Assembly (NCBI RefSeq): GCF_947493595.1
Contig: NZ_CANLRL010000002.1
Span: forward strand, 496,001-560,000
Length of the DNA stretch: 64,000 nt
Origin: an uncultured Shimia sp.
Lineage (GTDB): Bacteria; Pseudomonadota; Alphaproteobacteria; Rhodobacterales; Rhodobacteraceae
Direction of reading: 5' to 3'
The position numbers were made by a program, and so were the translations under genes. The notes under the pieces were generated by a model, which searched no databases, was not told the origin of the DNA, and saw only the letters and a program-made list of their open reading frames with translations. Below, piece by piece: positions 42,515 to 50,162 of this stretch; within the stretch, counting starts at the first letter, position 1, and each line of letters starts with the position of its first letter.

Positions 42515-45409
42515 ATGCTAAGGAAAAAGACCAACGGGGTTGCGCGACGCCCCCAGCGGACAAGTATCCTGTCTGTCGCAGCTGAAAAAGCTGTGGATCG
42601 CCGCACATTTTTGCGTGGATCCGGTCTCGCCATTGGTGGACTGGCAGCGATTGGTGCCACCGGTGGCACCGTTACACAGGCGCAGGCGCAAGACGCCGCC
42701 AATACTGCCGTTCAAACCATCAAATCCGTATGTACCCACTGTTCTGTGGGCTGTACCGTTGTGGCCGAAGTGCAAAGCGGTGTTTGGATCGGGCAAGAGC
42801 CTGGTTGGGACAGCCCGTTCAACCTCGGATCCCATTGTGCCAAAGGCGCATCGGTGCGGGAACACGCGCATGGTGAACGCCGCCTGAAGTACCCTATGAA
42901 AAAAGAGGGTGGTGAGTGGAAGCGCATCAGCTGGGAACAGGCGATCGACGAGATCGGCGACGGCATGAACCAGATCCGCGAAGAAAGCGGCCCTGACAGC
43001 GTTTATTGGCTGGGATCAGCCAAGCACAACAACGAACAGGCGTATCTGTTCCGCAAGTTTGCTGCCTATTGGGGCACAAACAACGTGGATCACCAGGCGC
43101 GTATCTGTCACTCCACCACAGTTGCGGGTGTTGCGAACACATGGGGCTACGGCGCCATGACCAACTCCTACAACGACATCCACAACTCCAAAGCCATCTT
43201 CATCATTGGCGGCAACCCAGCCGAAGCCCACCCGGTTTCCCTGTTGCACGTGCTGCGCGCGAAAGAGCGCAACAACGCACCGCTGATCGTGTGTGACCCA
43301 CGCTTCACGCGGACGGCGGCCCACGCAGATGAATATGTACGCTTCCGTCCTGGCACCGATGTGGCGCTGGTTTGGGGCATTCTGTGGCACATCTTCGAAA
43401 ACGGTTGGGAAGACAAAGAGTTCATCCGCACCCGTGTTTGGGGCATGGACCAAATCCGTGACGAAGTACGTCAGTGGAACCCAGAAGAAGTGGAACGCGT
43501 GACCGGTGCTCCTGGTGAGCAACTGCGTCGTGTGGCACGTCAACTGGTGAACAACCGTCCAGGCACCGTGATCTGGTGTATGGGTGGTACGCAGCACACC
43601 AACGGTAACAACAACACCCGCGCGTACTGCATTCTGCAGCTGGCCCTTGGTAACATGGGCACAGAGGGTGGTGGCACCAACATCTTCCGTGGTCACGACA
43701 ACGTACAAGGCGCAACCGACCTTGGCGTGTTGAGCCACACCCTGCCAGGCTACTACGGCCTATCCAAAGGCGCCTGGGCGCACTGGGGACGTGTGTGGGA
43801 AGAAGATGGTGAATGGCTGAATGGTCAGTTTGCCAAAACCACTGGTGCGGACGGCAAAGAGAAGTCGCTGCAAAACCTCACCGGTATTCCGGTGTCGCGC
43901 TGGATCGATGGTGTTCTGGAAGATCCAGAGAACATGGACAACCCGGACAAAGTCCGTGCCATGGTGCTTTGGGGCCACGCGCCTAACTCTCAGACCCGTG
44001 GTCGCGAGATGAAAACCGCGATGGAAAAGCTGGACATGCTGGTTGTTGTCGACCCGTATCCAACTGTTTCTGCCGTGCTTCATGACCGCACCGACGGCGT
44101 GTACCTGTTGCCAGCTTGTACGCAGTTTGAGACCCGCGGGTCTGTGACGGCGTCCAACCGCTCGCTGCAGTGGCGTGATCAGGTTGTGGCTCCGCTGTTT
44201 GAAAGCAAGCCGGACCATGAGATCATGGGCATGTTTGCTAACAAGTTTGGCTGGGCTGATCGTTTCTTCCGCAACATCGAGATGGAAGACGAAAACACAC
44301 CTAACATTGAAAGCGTCACACGCGAGTTCAACAAAGGTATGTGGACGATTGGTTACACCGGTCAATCTCCTGAGCGCATCAAGCTGCACATGGAAAACCA
44401 GCACACCTTCGACCGGACTACGCTGAAGGCTAACGGTGGACCTGCAGATGGCGACTACTACGGTATGCCTTGGCCGTGTTGGGGGACCGCTGAGATGAAC
44501 CACCCGGGCACGCCAAACCTCTATGACATGTCCAAACGTGTCTCCGAGGGTGGTTTGACCTTCCGCGCCCGCTTTGGTGTGGAACGTGATGGTCAGAACC
44601 TCTTGGCGGAAGGTGTTGCAAGCCTCGATTCCGAGATTCAGGACGGCTACCCAGAGTTCACCATGCAGATGCTGATGGACCTTGGTTGGGATGGCGACCT
44701 GACGGATGACGAGCGTGCGGCAATCGACGCTGTGGCTGGTGCCAAGACCAACTGGAAAACCGACCTTTCCGGCGGTATCCAGCGGGTTGCGATCAAACAC
44801 GAGTGTGCGCCGTTTGGTAACGCCAAGGCCCGCGCCGTTGTGTGGACATTCCCGGATCCGGTGCCGCTGCACCGCGAGCCGCTGTACACACCGCGTCGTG
44901 ACTTGGTTGAGGACTACCCGACCTATGAGGATCGGAAGTTCTACCGTCTTCCAACCATGTATGCCTCCATCCAGAAGAACGACTTCAGCAAGGATTACCC
45001 AATCATCCTGACGTCTGGTCGACTGGTGGAATACGAAGGTGGTGGTGAAGAGACCCGCTCCAACCCATGGCTGGCTGAACTGCAGCAGGACATGTTTGTT
45101 GAGATCAACCCGCGTGATGCGAACAATCTTGGCATCCGTGACCGGTCGCAGGTTTGGGTTGAAGGCCCAGAGGGCGGCAAGGTCAAGGTTATGGCCATGC
45201 TCACCAACCGGGTTGGCGAAGGCGTTGCCTTCATGCCGTTCCACTTTGGTGGTCACTTCGAAGGGAAGGATTTGCGGGACAAATATCCAGCAGGCGCCGA
45301 CCCATATGTGTTGGGTGAAAGCACCAACACGGCACAAACCTACGGCTATGACAGCGTGACTCAGATGCAAGAGACCAAGACCACTCTTTGCAAAATCTGG
45401 GCAGCTTAA
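42515..45409 (+). CDS. fdhA: Formate dehydrogenase catalytic (molybdo/tungstopterin) subunit
   Basis: This 964-residue protein has a Tat leader (DRRTFLRGSG, residues 28-37), a 4Fe-4S site (C73, C76, C80, C108) and the bis-MGD enzyme fold. The metal-ligand position is Cys198 in ARICHSTTVAG, encoded by TGT at 43106, so it is the cysteine and not the selenocysteine type. GGNPAEAHPVSLLH and DPRFTRTAAHADEYVRFRPGTD are pterin-binding segments. It oxidises formate to CO2 in the periplasm. An AGGGAGGA site fixes the ATG at 42515. An 804-residue antisense frame across it is a shadow. Confidence 0.96.
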   Translation: MLRKKTNGVARRPQRTSILSVAAEKAVDRRTFLRGSGLAIGGLAAIGATGGTVTQAQAQDAANTAVQTIKSVCTHCSVGCTVVAEVQSGVWIGQEPGWDSPFNLGSHCAKGASVREHAHGERRLKYPMKKEGGEWKRISWEQAIDEIGDGMNQIREESGPDSVYWLGSAKHNNEQAYLFRKFAAYWGTNNVDHQARICHSTTVAGVANTWGYGAMTNSYNDIHNSKAIFIIGGNPAEAHPVSLLHVLRAKERNNAPLIVCDPRFTRTAAHADEYVRFRPGTDVALVWGILWHIFENGWEDKEFIRTRVWGMDQIRDEVRQWNPEEVERVTGAPGEQLRRVARQLVNNRPGTVIWCMGGTQHTNGNNNTRAYCILQLALGNMGTEGGGTNIFRGHDNVQGATDLGVLSHTLPGYYGLSKGAWAHWGRVWEEDGEWLNGQFAKTTGADGKEKSLQNLTGIPVSRWIDGVLEDPENMDNPDKVRAMVLWGHAPNSQTRGREMKTAMEKLDMLVVVDPYPTVSAVLHDRTDGVYLLPACTQFETRGSVTASNRSLQWRDQVVAPLFESKPDHEIMGMFANKFGWADRFFRNIEMEDENTPNIESVTREFNKGMWTIGYTGQSPERIKLHMENQHTFDRTTLKANGGPADGDYYGMPWPCWGTAEMNHPGTPNLYDMSKRVSEGGLTFRARFGVERDGQNLLAEGVASLDSEIQDGYPEFTMQMLMDLGWDGDLTDDERAAIDAVAGAKTNWKTDLSGGIQRVAIKHECAPFGNAKARAVVWTFPDPVPLHREPLYTPRRDLVEDYPTYEDRKFYRLPTMYASIQKNDFSKDYPIILTSGRLVEYEGGGEETRSNPWLAELQQDMFVEINPRDANNLGIRDRSQVWVEGPEGGKVKVMAMLTNRVGEGVAFMPFHFGGHFEGKDLRDKYPAGADPYVLGESTNTAQTYGYDSVTQMQETKTTLCKIWAA

Positions 45410-45421
45410 GGAGAGAGAGAA

Positions 45422-46015
45422 ATGGCACGAAGTAAGTTTCTCTGCGACGCGGAACGCTGCATTGAATGTAACGCCTGCGTCACGGCCTGTAAGAACGAGC
45501 ACGAGGTGCCTTGGGGCATCAACCGGCGTCGTGTTGTAACCATCAACGACGGCAACCCGGGTGAGCGTTCGATCTCGGTGGCTTGTATGCACTGTTCTGA
45601 CGCGCCTTGTATGGCCGTCTGCCCGGTGGATTGCTTCTACCAGACCGACGAAGGTGTGGTCCTGCACTCCAAAGACCTCTGCATTGGCTGTGGTTATTGC
45701 TTCTACGCGTGTCCGTTTGGCGCGCCGCAGTACCCACAGGCCGGCAACTTTGGCAGCCGTGGCAAAATGGACAAATGTACCTTCTGTGCAGGTGGCCCTG
45801 AAGAGAACCACTCCAACGCGGAGTTCTCCAAATACGGCCGTAACCGGATTGCAGAAGGCAAACTGCCGCTCTGCGCCGAGATGTGTTCCACCAAAGCGCT
45901 GCTGGCGGGTGACGGGGACGTTGTGTCCGCGATCTACCGTGAGCGTGTTGTGGCTCGCGGCTTTGGTTCCGGTGCATGGGGTTGGGGTACAGCCTACGAA
46001 CAGAAAGGCGGCTAA
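45422..46015 (+). CDS. fdhB: Formate dehydrogenase iron-sulfur subunit (FDH3 type)
   Basis: The 197-residue protein carries four 4Fe-4S clusters: CIECNACVTAC, CMHCSDAPCMAVCP, CIGCGYCFYACP and the CTFC/C-AEMC set. It has no transmembrane anchor, unlike FdnH. It passes electrons from the catalytic subunit to cytochrome b. It lacks its own leader and so is probably exported bound to FdhA. The ATG follows GGAGAGAGAG, 12 nt after the FdhA stop. Confidence 0.95.
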   Translation: MARSKFLCDAERCIECNACVTACKNEHEVPWGINRRRVVTINDGNPGERSISVACMHCSDAPCMAVCPVDCFYQTDEGVVLHSKDLCIGCGYCFYACPFGAPQYPQAGNFGSRGKMDKCTFCAGGPEENHSNAEFSKYGRNRIAEGKLPLCAEMCSTKALLAGDGDVVSAIYRERVVARGFGSGAWGWGTAYEQKGG

Positions 46016-46032
46016 CGCCAACCTTTCAATTG

Positions 46033-46060
46033 TTGGCGGCGCGACATCCCGCGCCGCCAA
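46033..46060 (+). other. Perfect hairpin between fdhB and fdhC
   Basis: TTGGCGGCGCG (46033-46043) pairs fully with CGCGCCGCCAA (46050-46060) around ACATCC, an 11-bp GC-rich stem 17 nt past the fdhB stop. The downstream sequence has no T-run, so it is not a standard terminator. The 134-nt gap it occupies is the longest within the core operon. Confidence 0.65.
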
Positions 46061-46149
46061 TACACTAGACACAACTGTCTCAAACGAGATGCGGTGGCTT
46101 TCCGTGCGGGAAAGGGCCGCTATTTGACTATTCAAACATCGAGGATGTG

Positions 46150-47340
46150 ATGCGCGCGCTTCTCTGGATTGCACTAAGTTTTATGTTGGCTTTGCCTGGT
46201 TTCGCTGAAGAGGTGCCCGATCGCGCTGCGACAGGTGGTGCCCAGACGCTGGAAGACATTATGGCTCGTCAACGGGGCGAGAAGTTGGATGACAGCTTCC
46301 GTCGGGACGCGACCGGCCAAGGCAATGTCGAAGCGTTGATTGGCCAGCTTGGCACACGTGGAACAGCCTCAGATGCGGAAGTGTTCCGCGCGTTGCGATA
46401 CGGCAGCGCCGATACAACCACCGCTGCAAGGGGACCAACCTCCGGCCTGCTTATTCAAGATTCCGGCATGGCATGGCTGTCTTTCCGCGAAGGACCAATG
46501 CTGACCTACGGTCTGTGGTTCCTGGGCGGCATGATGGCTGTCATCCTTGCTTTCTACCTCTATCGCGGCAAAATCCTGATCGACGGGCCCAAAACCGGCC
46601 GCATGATCATCCGTTTTGCGGCTTTTGAGCGGTTCTGCCACTGGGTTATGGGCGTAAGCTTCATCCTGCTTGGCCTGACGGGTCTCTACCTCATTGCCGG
46701 CCGCAAATTCCTAATCCCGTGGATGGGCCATGGCATCTATGCCGACATCGCTGAGGCTGGAAAATGGGTGCACAACAACATCTCCTGGGCCTTTATGATC
46801 AGCCTGGTGTTTGTGTTCCTCATTTGGGTCAAACACAACATTCCGGATCGCGGCGACATCAAATGGATGGCCAAGGCTGGTGGCCTGTTCTCCAAAGGCG
46901 TGCACCCGCCCGCCAAGAAGTTTAACGCAGGGCAAAAGATTGTGTTCTGGTCCGTGATCATTCTGGGCTTCTCGATTTCCCTGTCCGGTGTGGCATTGCT
47001 GTTCCCGTTTGAAGTCTCGGTGTTTGCCAAGACCTTCCAGATCATCAACATGACTGGCCTGCCAAATCTGATCACGGGCGCGCCTCTGCCGGAGGTACTG
47101 AGCCCCTATGAGGAAATGCAGCTGTCGCAGCTCTGGCATGGCATCGTCGCATTTATCTTCATCGGTATCATCATTGCGCATATCTATCTGGGCAGCGTTG
47201 GTATGGAAGGTGCTCTGGAAACCATGGCCACCGGCGAAGTGGATGAGCAGTGGGCGAAAGAGCACCACTCGATCTGGTATGACGAAGAGATGGCGAAGGC
47301 CAAAGACGCCGCGCCAGATCAAGCCACACCTGCGGAATGA
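46150..47340 (+). CDS. fdhC: Formate dehydrogenase cytochrome b subunit
   Basis: This 396-residue protein has a signal peptide (about 1-20), a periplasmic stretch (about 21-110), then five hydrophobic segments. Four form the FdnI-like di-heme b core: FERFCHWVMGVSFILLGLTGL and the LSQLWHGIVAFIFIGIIIAHIYL helix hold the heme-ligand histidines. It takes electrons from FdhB to quinone or a cytochrome c. The start could be GTG 46147 or ATG 46150; GAGGA sits just before both and I prefer ATG. Confidence 0.92.
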   Translation: MRALLWIALSFMLALPGFAEEVPDRAATGGAQTLEDIMARQRGEKLDDSFRRDATGQGNVEALIGQLGTRGTASDAEVFRALRYGSADTTTAARGPTSGLLIQDSGMAWLSFREGPMLTYGLWFLGGMMAVILAFYLYRGKILIDGPKTGRMIIRFAAFERFCHWVMGVSFILLGLTGLYLIAGRKFLIPWMGHGIYADIAEAGKWVHNNISWAFMISLVFVFLIWVKHNIPDRGDIKWMAKAGGLFSKGVHPPAKKFNAGQKIVFWSVIILGFSISLSGVALLFPFEVSVFAKTFQIINMTGLPNLITGAPLPEVLSPYEEMQLSQLWHGIVAFIFIGIIIAHIYLGSVGMEGALETMATGEVDEQWAKEHHSIWYDEEMAKAKDAAPDQATPAE

Positions 47341-47343
47341 CCC

Positions 47344-48642
47344 ATGCGGGTGTGGGCGCCACTTCTGGCACTCTTGCTGTGGCCGATTGCCACGCTGGCG
47401 GGTGAGTTTTTCACTCTGGAAGGCCACGGCGGTCCCATCAAAGGGATTGCCGTGTCGCCGGACGGTCAACGTGTTCTGACCGCCAGTTTTGACAATGCGC
47501 TTGGGCTCTGGTCCGGGCGCATTCCAACGTGGCTGGACGGCCATGAGGCGGCAGTGAACACTGTGGCTTTTGTGGACGACATGCGCGCTGTCTCCGGCGG
47601 TGATGATTTTGCTGTCCGCCTGTGGGATCTGGAGACGGGCACGTCGCAAGAGCTTGGACGACATAAAGGCAAGGTTATGTCGGTGCGGGTGTCGCCAGAT
47701 CAGCAACTGGTGGCGTCTGCGAGTTGGGACGGCACGATTGGGCTTTGGTCGCTTGATGGCAATGCGCCGCGATTCATTGACGTCGGGTCCAACGTCAATG
47801 ACGTGGCGTTCTCCGCTGCTGGGAACCTGCTGTTCGCAGGGGCATCTGACGGCAAGATTCGCATCTATGAAGTTGCGACTGGCAATTTGCATCAGTTGTT
47901 TCTGTCCAATGGATTTGGCGTCAACACATTGGTGCTCAATGAAACAGCGGGATGGCTGGCGTTTGGCGCGGTTGATGGCGCAACCAAAGTTGTGGATGCT
48001 AAAACTGCCGAACTTATCAAAGACGTGACGCTGGAACGCCGCCCTATTCTGGCTATGGCCCTAGACCGGCAAGGCCAACACCTCGCGGTTGGGGATGGAG
48101 AGGGCTATATCCTGCTGCTCAACACGCAAGACTGGTCGATTGCCAATGACTTTCGTGCCACACACCGCGGTCCAATTTGGGCGCTGGCGTTTTCTGCGGA
48201 TGGCGAAAACATCCACGCAGGCGGGTTGGACGATTCCTTGTTCAGTTGGCCTTTGTCGGATCAGGCTGACGTCCCGCGCATGGTCGAGCAGGACCGCGCC
48301 TTTCTGAATGGCAACGACAGCGCCTCTAACGGCGAGCGCCAGTTTCAGCGCAAATGCTCGATCTGCCATACATTGACCGGAGACAGCGCCCGCCGCGCGG
48401 GGCCCTCACTCAAAGACCTGTTTGGCCGCCGCGCTGGCGCCGTGGCAGACTACAGCTATTCCGACACTTTACAGACTTCAGACATTGTCTGGTCCGCGCA
48501 AACCATTGATGCGCTTTTTGATTTGGGACCAGACGTGTATATTGCGGGTACAAAAATGCCAGTTCAGCGCATCGCCCGCGCAGAGGATCGTGCAGATCTC
48601 ATCGAGTTTCTGCGGACTTACAGCGACATCAAGGACGACTGA
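47344..48642 (+). CDS. WD40 beta-propeller/cytochrome c fusion protein
   Basis: The 432-residue protein has a signal peptide (about 1-19), a WD40-type propeller of roughly seven blades (about 25-310; repeats such as GHGGPIKGIAVSPDG, GHEAAVNTVAF, RHKGKVMSVRVSPD) and a C-terminal class I cytochrome c with CSICH at 338-342 and an axial methionine likely in GTKMPVQ (Met404-405 region). It lies 3 nt after fdhC. It may be the periplasmic electron acceptor of the dehydrogenase, with the propeller acting as a docking platform. Confidence 0.85.
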   Translation: MRVWAPLLALLLWPIATLAGEFFTLEGHGGPIKGIAVSPDGQRVLTASFDNALGLWSGRIPTWLDGHEAAVNTVAFVDDMRAVSGGDDFAVRLWDLETGTSQELGRHKGKVMSVRVSPDQQLVASASWDGTIGLWSLDGNAPRFIDVGSNVNDVAFSAAGNLLFAGASDGKIRIYEVATGNLHQLFLSNGFGVNTLVLNETAGWLAFGAVDGATKVVDAKTAELIKDVTLERRPILAMALDRQGQHLAVGDGEGYILLLNTQDWSIANDFRATHRGPIWALAFSADGENIHAGGLDDSLFSWPLSDQADVPRMVEQDRAFLNGNDSASNGERQFQRKCSICHTLTGDSARRAGPSLKDLFGRRAGAVADYSYSDTLQTSDIVWSAQTIDALFDLGPDVYIAGTKMPVQRIARAEDRADLIEFLRTYSDIKDD

Positions 48643-48643
48643 G

Positions 48644-48769
48644 ATGAAAACTTTTTTGCTAGCCTGTGTAACCGTCGCAGGGATTTCTGTTGTGGCCTAT
48701 TACGGGCTGCACTCCCTGGGCTTTTCGACTACTGAAGCGGGCAGTGGACCTTCCGTGCGACTGGACTAA
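48644..48769 (+). CDS. 41-residue single-span membrane peptide
   Basis: ATG 48644 begins 1 nt after the WD40/cytochrome stop and the frame ends at TAA 48769, 4 nt before the next start. The product begins MKTFLLACVTVAGISVVAYYG and has one hydrophobic span (about residues 3-22) and a short polar tail ending SVRLD. Packing between two genes of the operon argues that it is real. It may stabilise the cytochrome b subunit. No relative is recognised. Confidence 0.65.
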   Translation: MKTFLLACVTVAGISVVAYYGLHSLGFSTTEAGSGPSVRLD

Positions 48770-48773
48770 GTAA

Positions 48774-50162
48774 ATGAACCAACTTGAGCGACCACACTCC
48801 CGGGGCAAAGACCGCGCGCCTTCGGAATTTGGCATGGGACTGTCCGCGGCCTCTGTGCTGGTGGTCGACGACGAGCCGGGTATTCGCAATTTTATTGTGA
48901 AAATCCTGGAACCTGTGGTCGCCCGCGTGGAGCAGGCGGCCAATACCGAGGTTGCCAGCCGGCTTTTGGATGCGAACCATTTTGACATTGTGATCCTGGA
49001 CAATGTGATGCCAGGCACAACCGGGTTGGAGTGGCTCAGCGAACAACGCAAGTTGGGGTTCTTTGCCGACACCATCCTGATCACCGCTTTTGCCGATATG
49101 GACACCGCGATTGAGGCGATGCGGGCGGGGGCCGTGGATTTTGTTCTGAAACCCTTCCGCTCCAACCAGATTCTCAACGCGGTTGCACGTTGTGTGGATC
49201 GGGTGAACCTGCGGCGGGAAAACTACCTGCTCAAGTATGAGTTGGCCTCCGGCAACGAACAGGTACGGGCGCGTTTGCTGGGCAGTTCTCCGGAGATTGA
49301 GACAATCCGCGCCACCATGGCAAGGGCAGCGCCTTTGCCAACACCGGTTTTGCTGACAGGTGACACCGGCACTGGCAAGGAAGTGGCGGCACGGGCGATT
49401 CACCTGATGTCGCCGCGTGCAGAAAAGCCTTTTGTGCCCATCAATTGCGCCACCATTGCAGGCGACATGATTGAGCATGAGCTGTTTGGTCATATCCGTC
49501 AGGATGCCGGCGGGCGCACAGTGCGTCATGACGGTGTGTTTATGAATGCCAACGGCGGCACATTGTATCTGGACGAGATTGTGGAGCTGCCGCTTCCGGT
49601 GCAAGCGGCCCTTTTGCGGGTGATTGAACAGCGTAAAATCCGGCCCGTTGGATCGTCGCGTGAGGTGCCGCTGGATCTGCGGTTCCTGTTTGCCACCAAT
49701 GCGGACATGGAAGCAGCCGTGCAGGATGGCCGATTGCGCGAAGATCTGTACCATCGGATCAATGTGCTCAACATTCAGATGCCGTCGCTGCGCACGCGCA
49801 ATGGGGATTTGAAAGAGCTGGCGTTGATGTTCATTCAGCAGATTTCCAAGTCTTTGGGGGTGCCGCCTTTGACCCTGTCTGAAGGCGTTCTGCTCAATAT
49901 GGCGCGCTATGACTGGCCCGGTAACGTGCGGGAATTACGCAATCTTATTGAGCGGTCCCTGATTGTGGGCGAGTGGGCCTCTGAATTTGCCGTGGGCGGA
50001 TCTGACGAAGAAGTCGAGGCCGTGGACAGCCTGGCGGCGGTGGAACGTCGGCATATCCTGACCGTGTTGGATGCCTGTGATGGCAACCGTGCAGAGGCGG
50101 CACGACGCTTGGGCATTTCGCGCAAAACCATCGACCGCAAATGTGCGATGTGGAATGACTGA
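48774..50162 (+). CDS. NtrC-like response regulator lacking the GAFTGA loop
   Basis: This 462-residue protein has a receiver domain (phospho-acceptor Asp76 in VILDNVMPG, Lys126), an AAA+ domain (Walker A GDTGTGKE at 196-203, Walker B GGTLYLDE at 261-268, arginine-finger region) and a Fis-type helix-turn-helix (NRAEAARRLGISRKTIDRK). Where the sigma-54 contact loop GAFTGA should follow ELFGH, it reads IRQDAGGRTVRHDGVF. It therefore probably activates sigma-70-type promoters, as R. capsulatus NtrC does. It overlaps the kinase gene by 8 nt. Confidence 0.9.
   Translation: MNQLERPHSRGKDRAPSEFGMGLSAASVLVVDDEPGIRNFIVKILEPVVARVEQAANTEVASRLLDANHFDIVILDNVMPGTTGLEWLSEQRKLGFFADTILITAFADMDTAIEAMRAGAVDFVLKPFRSNQILNAVARCVDRVNLRRENYLLKYELASGNEQVRARLLGSSPEIETIRATMARAAPLPTPVLLTGDTGTGKEVAARAIHLMSPRAEKPFVPINCATIAGDMIEHELFGHIRQDAGGRTVRHDGVFMNANGGTLYLDEIVELPLPVQAALLRVIEQRKIRPVGSSREVPLDLRFLFATNADMEAAVQDGRLREDLYHRINVLNIQMPSLRTRNGDLKELALMFIQQISKSLGVPPLTLSEGVLLNMARYDWPGNVRELRNLIERSLIVGEWASEFAVGGSDEEVEAVDSLAAVERRHILTVLDACDGNRAEAARRLGISRKTIDRKCAMWND

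Noticed and set aside
43098-43120. Selenocysteine insertion in formate dehydrogenase
   Set aside because: The ligand codon is TGT (Cys198), not TGA, and the frame is uninterrupted.
43760-46174. 804-residue open frame antisense to fdhA and fdhB
   Set aside because: It lies opposite two clear formate dehydrogenase genes, has no domain and arises from high-GC codon bias.
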